The position numbers were made by a program, and so were the translations under genes. A stretch of DNA of 64,000 nt. Origin: Rhinopomastus cyanomelas. Lineage: Eukaryota; Chordata; Aves; Bucerotiformes; Rhinopomastidae. The notes under the pieces were generated by a model. That model was not told where the DNA came from, did not search any database, and saw nothing but the letters and a program-made list of their open reading frames with translations. The stretch covers positions 124,001 through 188,000 of the forward strand of contig VXBP01003488.1 of NCBI GenBank assembly GCA_013400115.1. Reading direction: 5' to 3'. Below are positions 35,458 to 46,703 of the stretch, piece by piece. Each line of letters starts with the position of its first letter. Positions within the stretch are counted from its first letter, which is position 1.

Positions 35458-36496
35458 AAAACAAACTCCCTGCTGGAAATCTCACTTTTGGGGTAGCTGG
35501 TGTTGTCTGGTTCTTCTAAGTTACCTCAAAACTCAGTGCAGCTGGATGATTGATCCTTGTGACACTTGAGTATTAACATTATTTATTGCAAGTATGAGAT
35601 GTCAAAACACTCAGCCTCTTACAATAACCACTTTTGGACCGAGTTCCCATTCACCAGCTTGAATTGATTCAAAAAACTAAAACAACTTCTGTTATTTTTG
35701 CAGCGTGAGGCCAGGCATTTCCTTTGAAAGGCTGATGAATTACTGAACAGTTCATTATCTGCCAAGTCCTGCAATAATTATAGGTGCAGCCATCCCAGAA
35801 ATGGCAGGGAACCCACAGGGAGCTGGAGCTGTGGGGTGAAAGGGTTTGCATGAAGAGCAGTGTCAGAGCAGGACGAGGGGCTGCCTTGCTCAGGTGAAGG
35901 AAGCTCAAGATTCTATAGATGTAGTGAAGGTCTGGAGAAGATTCAGAGTCCCCTTCATGCACCTTCACTCAAGGGTTGATTTAGTGTCATTCTTTGCTGT
36001 TTGTTTTAAAACTCAATAAAAGCTGTTTGGGTCTGGAAGCTCTTTTGGAGAAGGGAGCAGAGCTTGTGGGCTGGTGTGTGCAGGTTGAATTATTGATGGG
36101 TTTTAGCAGTAACGCTGGAGCTGTGATGGGCACTTTGAAGACACCCCAGACAAGCTGGGTTGGCTTTTATTTCCCCTGGTACACATCTCTTTGAACACTT
36201 TTAAGCCTCTCTGTGTCCCTCAGCTTCTCTCTACTTAAACTAAGTGGAGTTCAAAGTCAGGAGATGTTTTAAGAGCTGGTTGGTGCTGGTGCTGAACGAG
36301 GGTGGGTTGGAGTTTGTGTCCTCAAAACTGCTTCCCTTGTAACTGGCCTTAACTTTTCATGACTCTTGGTGCCATAAAGATGCAGAATGTGAGACATTCA
36401 TCACCTCTCTTAGTCTGGAAAAGAATGTTCCAGATTTCTCTTTTATGATTTTAAGGTGAGAGGGAAGACTTGAATTTTTAACAACAAAATACCCAC

Positions 36497-36850
36497 TCAC
36501 AGAATCGCAGCCTGGCTCAGGCTGGAAGGGACCTCAGAGCTCATCTCCCTCAACCTCCTGCCAGGGGCAGTGTCACTTCTCAACCAGACTTGGTTGCTCA
36601 AGGCCTCATCCCGAGCTGGCCTTGAACACCTCCAGGGAGGGGGCAGCCACAGCCTGTCTGTACAATCAATGCCAGAGTCTCTCCACCCTGGCACTGAAGA
36701 ACTTCCTCCTCAGATCTAGTCTGAACCTCCTCTCCTTCAATTTCAAACCATTTCCCTTGTCCTGTCACTGGATGCCCTTGGGAAAAATCCCTCTGCAGCC
36801 TTCCTGGAGGTTCCCTTCAGGTACTGGAAGGTGCTCCAAGGTCCCCCAGT
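36497..36850 (-). mobile_element. CR1 LINE fragment
   Basis: ACTCACAGAATCGCAGCCTG, GGCTGGAAGGGACCTCAGAG, GAACACCTCCAGGGAGGGGG, ending AGGTGCTCCAAGGTCCCCCA. Diverged member of the second type. Confidence 0.9.
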
Positions 36851-36987
36851 AATTTCTTTCCTAGGCCTTCTAGTTGTTGCTGGTGTTTTGTATATGTCAA
36901 TGTTTCATTTTTCCATTAGAAAGCAGTTGGGATGTGCATGATGTGTGGAGTGTGCTGTTAGGATTGTGCAGCTTTCAGGTTGCTATG

Positions 36988-37050
36988 ACAGATCACTGAA
37001 TGGTGGGGGTTAGAAGGACCTCTGAAGACCATCTAATCCAACCCTGTGAT
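36988..37050 (-). mobile_element. CR1 LINE 3'-end stub
   Basis: AGATCACTGAATGGTGGGGG, TTAGAAGGACCTCTGAAGAC, CATCTAATCCAACCCTGTGA. Confidence 0.75.
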
Positions 37051-38541
37051 AAGAATAAGGACAAAAGAGCCCCTGTAAAACAAACTGTATCTGCACCAGC
37101 AGCAGTAATATTGAACCTTACTGCTACCATAACAAGCTCTGGAATTAAAAACCAGTCTGGGCTACAGTGTGGATTTCACATGGTCCCAGTGCTTAGGCTT
37201 GTGTGTGCTGGATGTGCACAGCCCAGTGTTCCAGAGACTGAAGTTCACCCACTGCTCAGCAAGCTCAGTGCCATGGCTGAAGGCAGCTGGAGTTATGGAA
37301 AGGTTCTACTGCTTTCCATCTTGTGTTGCTCATTTCAAGAACTCACTGCATCACTGCTTGCAGCAGAGTGATGTTTATTGTACACAGAATTGCTGGCGAG
37401 TCGTTCTTTTGGAAATGAATAATTTACCAGCACAAAATGTAAGTGAAATACAGCATAGGAAAGCGAAATAAGAAGGGAAATTTGTCATTTGTCACAGTGT
37501 GGAGCTGCTTGGGACCCTCTCGGGAAGGTCTTCTGTGTCTTTCTCTTGGAAGTAAAATCATGTCCTGTGTGAACTCCTCTCTTTGTCATTGGAACCACTA
37601 ATCACCTGCCTAATGACTGAAGGACTTGGGTTGAGCTAATGGACATCACTTCAGCTGCTCCTGAGGAACTGACTCAGCATCACTGTGACAACAGCACCTC
37701 TGTAGGATGACATTCGGGTGCTGCAGCAGGTTGGTTTGTGCTGTTACTCTGATCCTCATGCTTGAGGTTTGAATCATAATGACTTGGTTCCCTGGACTGA
37801 GTGAAGGCTATTCTCTCCATGGAGAATAAGTGGATGAGGTTCTTTGGAGCATACAAGGAGGATGTTAGTGTCAGGATTAAACTGAAACCTTTTTTCTTGG
37901 GAGACAGCAATTGAGAAACTGAAAGCCCAGCGATGCCATTGCGATGTGAAGCTCTCAGGTAGAGTCTGCAGGGCGGACACCTGTTTCCACTCTGACCTGA
38001 GTTGTTCAAAATTCACCTTCCCTGAACTGTCCTCTGCGAAATTTAAAGGCTAAAATGATCTTCTCAGGTCTTTCCATTTCGTCTTCTGCATCTGGCATCT
38101 TAGCAGGTTTTTCACGGCAGACTTTCAGGTCTGTCTGTGACCCTTGTGCAGTTTGCTTGTAGTTTTTAACTCATCCTGTTCATGAAGCCTTTCCAATATT
38201 AATTTCTTTAATGCAATCAATTGAAGGCATTTTCCTTCACCATTCTTGCTGCTCTTCACGGAGTCGCTGTGCAGGAGCTGAGTCCTATCTGTTGACAGTA
38301 TTTTTCTTCTGGGATTTTGGAAATACATCTGCTTTGCTGCTTTTTTCACAAACAAAATTAATCAGTGACAGACAGGTAACGGGGCGATTCCTGTGTCAGC
38401 TCATGCTCTGTAAAACAGATTTTCATGTTTTTCAGTTGGCCTTTCTGTGACAGAGTTTGCAGTACATTTATGTACAGCTGCAGGGGAAAAGCCAGCTTTG
38501 ACGATGTGTTCGTGGTCACCAGTGACACTGCTCTTACGCTT

Positions 38542-39225
38542 CAGCATCCACTGGTTGTGTGATCACAGCAGGTACTGAGTTGTGCAAGCCCCCACCTGCC
38601 TGATCTCCACAGTGCCTTGGGTAGCTCAGAGCATGAGGAGAATATTTCTGTGATTCTCCTGGTACCTCTCTCATTATGCAAGAATATCATTTGTTTGACC
38701 TCACTCACTCGGTGTCGGTAAGCCCTTACTAGGGTGTGATATGTCAAGGGAGAGCTTCACTTCACCGTCACCAGGTTGGATGGGGCCTTGAGGTGCCCTG
38801 CCTATGCAGGGAGGTTGGCACTAGATGATCATTAAGGTCCCAATGGCCATTGTAGGATTCTGTGATTCACTTGAAGTCAAAATGTACCAGGAAACCTCAA
38901 ATTTTACTTTTTGTGAGTTTTTTTCTGTTCAAGCCTTTATGTGTAGCAGAATCTTAGAAAGAATTGTTAAGGTTGGAAAAGACCTTTAAGCTCATCCAGT
39001 CTAAACATGAACCCAACTGTGTCCCAACCCACAGCTAAACCCTGTCCCTGAGCTCCAGATCTCCACGACTGTGAAACACGGCCAGGGATGGCAATTCAAC
39101 CCCCTCCCTGGGCAACCTGTTCCAAGGCCTGAGGACCCTCTCCAGGAGGAGGTTCTTCCTTATGGCCAACCTAAACTTCCCTGGTGCAGCTTGAGGCCAT
39201 TTCCTCTTGTCTTATCACTTGTTCC
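38542..39225 (+). repeat. Old direct duplication, copy 2 (interrupted by a CR1)
   Basis: Partner of 33455-34062, same order and orientation. It differs by a ~103 bp sense CR1 (38763-38865) flanked by TTCACTT on both sides, which copy 1 lacks. The right limit is uncertain because both copies end inside CR1 sequence. Confidence 0.8.
38763..38865 (+). mobile_element. CR1 LINE 3'-end insertion with target-site duplication
   Basis: ACCAGGTTGGATGGGGCCTT, GAGGTTGGCACTAGATGATC, ending GGATTCTGTGA. TTCACTT occurs at 38756-38762 and again at 38866-38872, while the uninterrupted copy 1 carries this word once. The element is therefore a later insertion into copy 2. Confidence 0.85.
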
Positions 39226-39410
39226 TTGGGAGAAGAGACCAAGCCCCACCTCTCTTCCCCCTCCTCTTGGGCAGTTGCAGACAGCAATAAGGTCTCCCCT
39301 CAGCCTCCTTTTGTTCAGGCTAACGTCCCTCATCATTTGCTCCTCACAAGGCTTCAAACCTTCCTCAACAAGAGTGAAGAAACATTTTTGCCTGAATAAC
39401 CTTCAGTTTC
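38960..39410 (-). mobile_element. CR1 LINE fragment within duplicated block
   Basis: GTTAAGGTTGGAAAAGACCT, CTGTCCCTGAGCTCCAGATC, CAGGAGGAGGTTCTTCCTTA, GTCTCCCCTCAGCCTCCTTT. Fourth type in reverse, extending further inward than its partner at 33786. Confidence 0.92.
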
Positions 39411-39535
39411 TCATGTAACTGCTTAAGATTTAAAGTTTCAAAATTATTATTTAGGCCTTTTTTTCCAATCCATTTATTTCCAGAACCAGTGTTTAGTGAC
39501 ACTAGACCTGCTTTTCCTTCTGTTTACTTGTGGTC

Positions 39536-39645
39536 TTGAAGGCACCACGATGGTTTAGTGGCCATGGTAGTGCTGGGTTGACAGTTGGACTGGATGGTCA
39601 TGGTGGCCTCTTCCAACCATAACAATTCTTTGATTCTGTGGTTCC
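39536..39645 (+). mobile_element. CR1 LINE 3'-end fragment
   Basis: GATGGTTTAGTGGCCATGGT, GTTGGACTGGATGGTCATGG, CTTCCAACCATAACAATTCT, TTGATTCTGTGG. Confidence 0.9.
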
Positions 39646-40855
39646 CAGTGGCTACGCTGTAGCAGCCGTGTGTTTGCTGAGGGCTACCTCTCCCAGAGTC
39701 ACTGGGGCTGCTCCCATCTAGTCATCCCCAGGTGATAGCCCTTGCTCAGTTTGTCCAGAACCACATGTGATATGGAGCACTTGACAATCTTGCACAGTCC
39801 TGGGCCCAGCTGAGGAACAGAGTCTGCCTTTGCTTTGTTAAAGAAGACAAAACAGCGGGAGATTTGAAATGAGAAATTGTAAAATGTTCATTCTGCTCCA
39901 CCTTCACCTCCCTGTTTGTGTGACTGTGCTTCTCCCTCCCACCCACCTGGGCCGTCAGCAGCAGCTGAAGGTCACAGGCTGGGCTGAAGAGCTCAAGAAG
40001 TTGTAGCTCAGCATTTAAACGAGTTTGGTGGGCAGTTCATCACAGACTGACCCTGGTGGCAGAGAAACACCAAAAGCTCTTGGATTTGGCCCAGCCTGAT
40101 TTGTGAAGAGAGTAGTGGTTGATCCTTCCCACTTGTGGGGTCATGGGAGGAAGCTTCTCCTCAGCTTTTATTGCTTCCTCCTGCCAGCCAAGGGGAGATT
40201 ATTTTCCCCCTTTTGCCGCTCCTCCTGTCAGCAGAGCAGCTGGTGTTTGGCCAGATGAGAAATCATTCTGTCCTGGGGAAGGAGCCCTCAGATGTGGTTG
40301 GAGTAACAGATCCCCCCCCTCTTAGCTCTCCATCATGAGCCTCATCCTGCAGATTCTTTCTGGGAAGGATGTGGATTGCGTTTATATGATGTGCAGAGCT
40401 GGTCTGCTGTTGCTCATGGCTGGTTCTGAAGTGCTGTACCCTGCTGTAGTGATGGTGCTTATCTCCTGGGTGCTGACAGCTTCCTTTGGCTTTGTTGTGG
40501 GAGCTGTTTGAAGACCCTGCAGACCAGATTTGCAGTGGGAGGAGATCCTTGTGCAAATTGGGTCAGTGTTAGTTATCTGCATTTAGAGACTCTGCTTCAT
40601 CATTTTCAGAGATAGACTCTCTCATCTTCAAGAGCTTATTCTATTGATGCCAGGGTAGAGGAGGCTTTTTACCTGCAGGCACCAGCCTGGAGAATGTGGA
40701 TCCCTCTGTTCTTGGTGATGGAGATAAAACGTGGAGCCATGGCCAGGTTTTCCAGTGAAGATAATGATGATGGATTTGAAGAGAGACTTGGGGAACACAC
40801 CAGGATCAGCTGAAATGCTCTCCTGAGATTGTGTGTTGTTGCTCTGTAGCTTCAT

Positions 40856-40990
40856 GAATCATAGAGTCATGGCAAGTTTTAGGTTGGAAGGGACCTCAAA
40901 CATCATCTATTTCCAAGCCTCCTGCTATGGCCAGGGACACCTCTCACCAGACCAGGTTGTCCAGACCCATCCAACCTGATCTTGCTGGTT
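40856..40990 (-). mobile_element. CR1 LINE 3'-end fragment
   Basis: AATCATAGAGTCATGGCAAG, TTAGGTTGGAAGGGACCTCA, ACACCTCTCACCAGACCAGG; truncated at AACCTGATCTTG. Confidence 0.9.
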
Positions 40991-42172
40991 TCACTTCCTC
41001 TAGTCTTCCTTCTTCACTGAGCAACAGACCCCGCTTGTGAACAGAAGTAGGAGCAGGGGCCCTGTGCCTGCAGGACTGGCTGGTGTAAAACCCAGGAGGC
41101 ACAGTAGTTCCTAGTGAGAATTAGGATTTACTGTGTCCTTCACTGCCAGCTGCAGCAGGCCCCTGCCTCCAAGACTCTTGAGGACATATTTGCTTTTCCC
41201 TTTTGTGCTTTATTAAGGTTTGTTTACTGCCTTTGCTCCTTGGAGCTGGGTTCCTGGTGCTCTCAGAATGCAAAATAAGAAGGGTTACTCAGTACAGCAG
41301 AGCTCTGGGTTTGAATAACCCAGAGATAACAGGAATATCTCTCCTCAGATGACACGAAGGTGAGAAATGGCAGCATAAACCTGTCTGTACTCTGGGTGGG
41401 AGAAGGTGCTTACGAGTTGTGACAGAGATGGAATCAGTGACTACATACATTCAGCTTCCGATTGCCACAGTTATTCCAAATTACTGTTTCTGGGGGTTTT
41501 TTTGTTGTCCTTTCTTCTCCTTTGGGCCTCCTGCTGATGTTTCAGATCCACAAGGCTTTTTGTCCAGTGACTTTGATTCTTATCAGTGTGGAAATGAAAA
41601 GTTGCTATTGATTTAGCGTCAGAGAAAACCAAAAAGTGAATAAGAGACTAATAGCCTGGAATGACAGCTCTGCATCAGCTTTCAGTGCTCTCTGAGGAGT
41701 AATGTGCTCATGCCCAGCAAATGGAAAAGCATCTCTGACTGAAGCTGTCATTGAACTCCCACGGAATTGAATGGATTTTGGAGCTGGGAGAAGAAAAGGC
41801 AGTTGTAACTAACTCAGTTTAATGCACTTCCCTTGAAAGTCAGCAGTTTTATGAAGATCCACGTGCAGGGAGATTAAAAGTATCTTCGCCTCTTACAGCT
41901 GTAAAAAACTGACCCTAGTCTTTTTGTGGGCGAGGTCACTTCTCACTGAGCTTGAACAAGAACAGAGTGTAGATCCTAGCTGCTCTGTAGCCTTCATGTG
42001 TGGTTGCCAGTTTAAAAATGATGGACAAAAGCTGGGAATCTCATCTCTGGCCCATCCAAATGCCTTTTCCCTGTGAGTAGCTCCATGTGAGTAGCGGTGA
42101 TGATAAAAGTCATCCTTTCCATGTGATGGTGGGGGACATGGTGATGGACAACAGCCAAGATTTCATCCTTTG

Positions 42173-42342
42173 GCCATAGAATCATTGGGGTTGGAAGTGA
42201 CCTCCAAAGGTCATTGTCCAACCCCCCTGCATTGAGCAGGGGACATCCTCAACCAGATCAGGTTGCCCATAGCCTTGTCCAGCCTCTCCTTTAATATCTC
42301 CAGGGATGGGGATTTCAACTGCCTCCCTGGGCAACCTGTAGT
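42173..42342 (-). mobile_element. CR1 LINE 3' fragment
   Basis: GGCCATAGAATCATTGGGGT, GTGACCTCCAAAGGTCATTG, CCAACCCCCCTGCATTGAGC, CTCCCTGGGCAACCTG. Confidence 0.9.
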
Positions 42343-43088
42343 AGCCAGGGACAGAGAGGACACTTTGGTTTGTGGCAGAGCCACTTCTCTCTTTGAATAA
42401 ATAACGACCCCCAACTCCTTTAATTTAACTGCCTCTGTCTTCTTTTAAAGGCACCGAGCAGCTGGTTCCTCTCACGGAGCTGTCTCTACAGTTCAGACAC
42501 TGTAACTGTTGGTGTGGTTGCGCTGAGCCTTTACTTTCCGTGCAGGAACCGGGCTGCTTGAGGAGGAGGATGATTTTCGTGGCCTGCTGTGCAGGAAGCA
42601 GAGTGCTGCTGGCAATTGCTTGTCGTGCAATGCCACCTAGTGAGCAGGGGGAACCACTGGGAACCCGGCAGCCTTCTGCTTGCACCCAGTTCCAGGCCAC
42701 TCCAAAGAGCTGCATCATTTACTGGAAATGGTTGTAATAAAATTTTAGCATCAAGAACCTGGAGCTTTCAAAATTCTCATCTTCCTGCACTGAGGATGGG
42801 CTAGGGAGCAGAAGAGGACAGGGGAAACACAGATGGTTTTCCCTGAGGACATGTTTTCTGCAGGCATTGGCTTGTGCTGTGTCATCTGTCTGTGTGTCAG
42901 AATGAGTCTGTGGGGTTACAGCACGTCCACATGGGTCTGTGGGGTTGCAGCACATCCAGTGGTTGTTTGTTGCTGTGTGAAACACAGGTATGAATCCATC
43001 AAATCCTCCCCTACCAAGTTGGAGGCCAGCTGAGTGTGAGTTTGCTGTTCTTTGGATCCATTGTTGAATAGAGTCTGTGCAGCAGAAA

Positions 43089-43195
43089 CAGAATCGCTGA
43101 ATCCCTTTGGTTGGAAGAGATCTTTAAGTTCATCAGGTCCAGCCATTGACCCAGCACTGCCAGATCACTAAACCAAGTACCTTAACATTACTTCT
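43089..43195 (-). mobile_element. CR1 LINE 3'-end fragment
   Basis: ACAGAATCGCTGAATCCCTT, GGTTGGAAGAGATCTTTAAG, CCATTGACCCAGCACTGCCA, GATCACTAAACCAAGTACCT. This 3' end differs from the five common types in the window. Confidence 0.82.
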
Positions 43196-43741
43196 TCACT
43201 GACACTGCCTTTGTTTGTACTCTGGTCTCTGGGCTGTCTCTTACAAACCCTGCGTGTAGATGTACAGACCTTTTCCAGTCACCAGGACAGAAGAACCCTT
43301 CTCTGTGGTTCTGAGAAGCGTCTGATACAAAAGATTTGGCTGCAGCCTCACTTTCTTTTCCACCCCTTTTTCGATGTTGTGGTGTGGTATCCAAAATGTT
43401 TAATTCTAACTCCTGCTGTATCTCCCCAGGCAGTGACTGGCCCTCAGCAGGGCCAGGGCTGCCAGGAAGGATTCGCTGCTGAATAATCTCGGTTTGGATT
43501 CAACTAATTGAGAAATCAGTCTTTAACAGGGTGTGAAATGGAAACAGAGAGAGGTAGCAGCAGATGCCTTTATTTACATGTGTTAATCAACACAGACCAG
43601 ACAACAACAAATTAACCTAGACCCATTCATTGAGCTGGGAATGCTCCACACTTGGCTGGGAGCTTTGGAAGAGGCAGAACTCTGCACATAGGTGGAAGGT
43701 CAGTAGCATTTAGGGAAAAAACCCCCAAACTATCCTTTTAT

Positions 43742-43805
43742 TATGCTGCTCAAGCAGGGGGTTTGAACTGGATGACCCCTGGAGGTCCTTACAACCCCAA
43801 TGACC
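43742..43805 (+). mobile_element. CR1 LINE 3'-terminal stub
   Basis: TGCTGCTCAAGCAGGGGGTT, TGAACTGGATGACCCCTGGA, GGTCCTTACAACCCCAATGA; sense, third type. Confidence 0.8.
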
Positions 43806-44429
43806 TGTGTATCTTTGTGTACCAGCCATGGCAGAACCCTCTTGGAACCCTGGAGTCACCCTATTGCAGAGCTGCCAAGCAAGGCTATGGAAACCTGTCA
43901 TTACGTTGTGTTAGTTTTGCTTTCAAGGGTAACATGGAAGAGATTTACTTTCCACTTTTCTGAGCACATCCTGTGGTGTAACGGATCATTCTGGCCAGCG
44001 AGCTTGTGGCCTCCACTAGCAAAGTGCCTTTTCCCAAACGCCTCCTGTTATATTCACTGGGATCAATTAACTGGTGGCTAAAGGTGGTGGTTTCCTTTGG
44101 AGCCAGACTGGTTTTTTCTTCTTGGCTGCCAGTTCTGAACCAGTAGGCATCGCAGTTTTATGGGAATTCGTGTCGGAAGCAGCGTTTGGTTTGCAGCCAG
44201 AAAGATTTTGAACTTGTTCAGTTCAGCTGGTTGGGGTGAGGCACAGAACAAGTAGCTGCTGTGTTCGGAGTGGGGGCACAGAGATTTGGCTCTAGCAAAA
44301 CACATGATGGCACCTCTGACTGAATCTCTGCTGCTCAGCAGAGCCATTTCGTTCAGGTTCCTGGGAAACTCATGGAATTTGGCAGACTTGCTTGGGGATT
44401 GGGATTGTTGGGATGAGGAAGGCTCTCAA

Positions 44430-44983
44430 CACAAGAAGGATGTGGAGCTGTTGGAGCAGGTCCAGAGGAGGCCACAAAAATACTCTGACAGCTGGAGCCC
44501 CTATGCTCTGAGGACAGGCTGAGAGAGTTGAGGTTGTTCGGCCTGAAGAGAAGAATCATAGAAGAATCAGAGAATTACTGAGACTAGAAAAGACTTCTAA
44601 GATCATCACATCCAGCCTATGAAGGTTCCAAGGGGAACTTATAGTGACCTTCCAGTCCCTAAAAGAGGCTGCCAGGACACTGGAGAGGACTATTCTCGAG
44701 GCCAAGGAAGAATAGGATGAGGGGTCATGGTTTGAAGCTGGAAAAAAGCAGATTGAGGCTGGAAAAGAAGAAAAAGTTATTTAATCTGAGGCTGGGGGAT
44801 CCCTGGAACAGACTGCCCAGAGAGGTGGTGGAAACCTTATCCCTAGAGCCATTGAAGGTCAGGCTGGCCGGGGCTCTGGGCAACCTGATCTGATGAAAGA
44901 TGGCCCTGCTTGTTGTAGGGGGATTGGACTAGATGGCCTTTGGAGGTCCCTTCCAACCCAAAACATTGAATGATTCTATGATT
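44430..44983 (+). mobile_element. CR1 LINE fragment hosting a nested CR1
   Basis: AGGATGTGGAGCTGTTGGAG, GGTCCAGAGGAGGCCACAAA, GGAACAGACTGCCCAGAGAG, TTGGACTAGATGGCCTTTGG, ending ATGATTCTATGATTCC. Fifth 3'-end type, sense, interrupted at 44554-44620. Confidence 0.94.
44554..44620 (-). mobile_element. Nested CR1 stub with 4-bp flanking repeat
   Basis: AATCATAGAAGAATCAGAGA, GAAAAGACTTCTAAGATCAT, ending CATCCAGCCTAT. The host sequence is cut once and GAAG stands on both sides (44550-44553 and 44621-44624). Removing the insert and one GAAG restores normal CR1 host order. Confidence 0.85.
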
Positions 44984-45159
44984 CCTCTAGGAAGGAGCTG
45001 AGAGAGGTAATTTCTGTTGCAGACCATGGTGCTGCCAGGGTGCCCATCTCAGTCTGGTGAAGATCAGCAGAGTAACCAGCTAAAAGGAGCAGGAGGTGGG
45101 GCTGAGGAGAATCGTGGCTGCGTCTTGATGGGCTCCCAGCAGACTTGTGGGTCTTGGCG

Positions 45160-45257
45160 TCAGTACACCAGACTAGGTGGATTAGAAGAGGGGTGGTTAG
45201 CAGATCAAGAGAGGTTCTTCTCCCCCTCTACTCTGCCCTGGTGAGACCACACCTGGA
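45160..45257 (+). mobile_element. CR1 LINE fragment ending at an assembly gap
   Basis: GGTGGTTAGCAGATCAAGAG, GTTCTTCTCCCCCTCTACTC, GTGAGACCACACCTGGA, then a single N at 45258 and unrelated sequence. The rest of the element is missing. Confidence 0.85.
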
Positions 45258-45258
45258 N
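45258..45258. other. Single N (assembly gap)
   Basis: The base is N. A sense CR1 stops abruptly at this point in a position where such elements normally continue, so sequence is probably missing here. Confidence 0.9.
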
Positions 45259-46047
45259 ACTGTTCTTCCACCTTCCTCTAGAGACGAGTAGAAACCTCAA
45301 GTTTAGTTTCATTTCAGGATCATCTTCTCCCTTGCAAACACCCTGCATGAAACACTGCTGCTAGCTCTTAGGAACCAGAGAATTACTTCAGAGCTTGAAA
45401 TCTGACTGGGTTTCTTATCTACTCGAGCAGATGAGAACTGAACATTGTTGTGAGGATGGGAGCAGTGATTTCATTTGATAAAATGAAATAAAACCTGCCG
45501 TAGCTGGTTAAAATGAGATTTGCCTGTTGAGGGAATAAGAATTATTTATTTACTGGGTTGTCTTTTCTCTCCAAAAAGAAATTAGCCCTCTGCTAGGAAC
45601 AGTTTGAGCAAAGGAGGTTGCAGAAGTTACAGTCAGCCTGTCTTACTCTTGTAGATCCTTCCCGTACTCATGAATAAAACGCAGGCACGTCAGTGGGACT
45701 GGCCACCCTCCACACATCCCCCTTCACTTTCACGGGTCATTTCAGGATGCTGTTTGCCCTAACAAATGCACTTCCCTCCTCAGAAGAGATTTTCTTCACT
45801 GTCACTTTCTGTAATCTCTTGGTGCCAGTGACAGGCCAGTCGACACAGCGTTAGTGGCACCAGTTCTGCGTCAGGGCTGCCTTTCTGGTTTTATCAGAGC
45901 AGAGCAGGTGCAGGAGAGAATTGGGAACAGAGCAGTGAAGAGGAAGCAGCAGTGATTGCTGAGCACTGCCCTGCTCTGCACCACATTGTGCTGTTCTTGA
46001 GGGGCAGGCTCTGCCATGCAGCATCCCACAGTCTCTCCTTCACTCAG

Positions 46048-46110
46048 GATAAGGGTCATGTTTGGACCTGATGGTCCTTAGGCCCTTCTCCAACCTAATC
46101 TGTTCTATGG
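46048..46110 (+). mobile_element. CR1 LINE 3'-terminal stub
   Basis: TTGGACCTGATGGTCCTTAG, GCCCTTCTCCAACCTAATCT, GTTCTATGG. Confidence 0.8.
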
Positions 46111-46417
46111 GGAGCAGACTCTGACAACTTCTGATGTGTGAAAGCAGCAACCAGTGGCACCCTCTGCTGAATTTCTCAGGGTACTGGTTAAGGTAACACT
46201 CTTAATGGAATGGTATTTTCCAGGGCTTGGAACAAATAGAGTTTTGAGGGGTGGGTGGGGAGAAGAAACAGAGTTTCTTTTTCACAATGCTCAGTTTAAT
46301 GTTTTTTTCAAACAGTTTGCATTGGGCTTTACCAATTTTCTAGGGTATTTTCACCACCAAAAAAAAAAAGAAACTTTGAGATGGGGAAGCACTGTCAGGT
46401 GATTGAGGTGCTCTGCT

Positions 46418-46703
46418 AACTCAGTGGCATCCAATGATAGGACAAGGGACACTGGGTGTGAGCTGGAAGAGAGGAGGTTCCGCATCGGTATGAGAAGGAA
46501 CTTCTTTACAGTAAGGATGACAGAGCACTGGAAGGGGCTTCCCTTCTAGTTGGGGTTGTGGAGTCTCCTTCTCTGGAGACATTTAAAACCTGCCTGGACA
46601 TGTGACTGCATGACTAGATCTAGGGGATCCAGTGGTGGGGGGAGTTGGACTGGATGATCTTTCAAGATTCTTTCCAATCTGTAGCATCCAGTGATTCTGT
46701 GAT
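46418..46703 (+). mobile_element. CR1 LINE 3' fragment
   Basis: TCAGTGGCATCCAATGATAG, GAGAAGGAACTTCTTTACAG, GGAGTCTCCTTCTCTGGAGA, GTTGGACTGGATGATCTTTC, CCAGTGATTCTGTGATA. Third type. Last CR1 before a 4.6 kb CR1-free interval. Confidence 0.94.
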
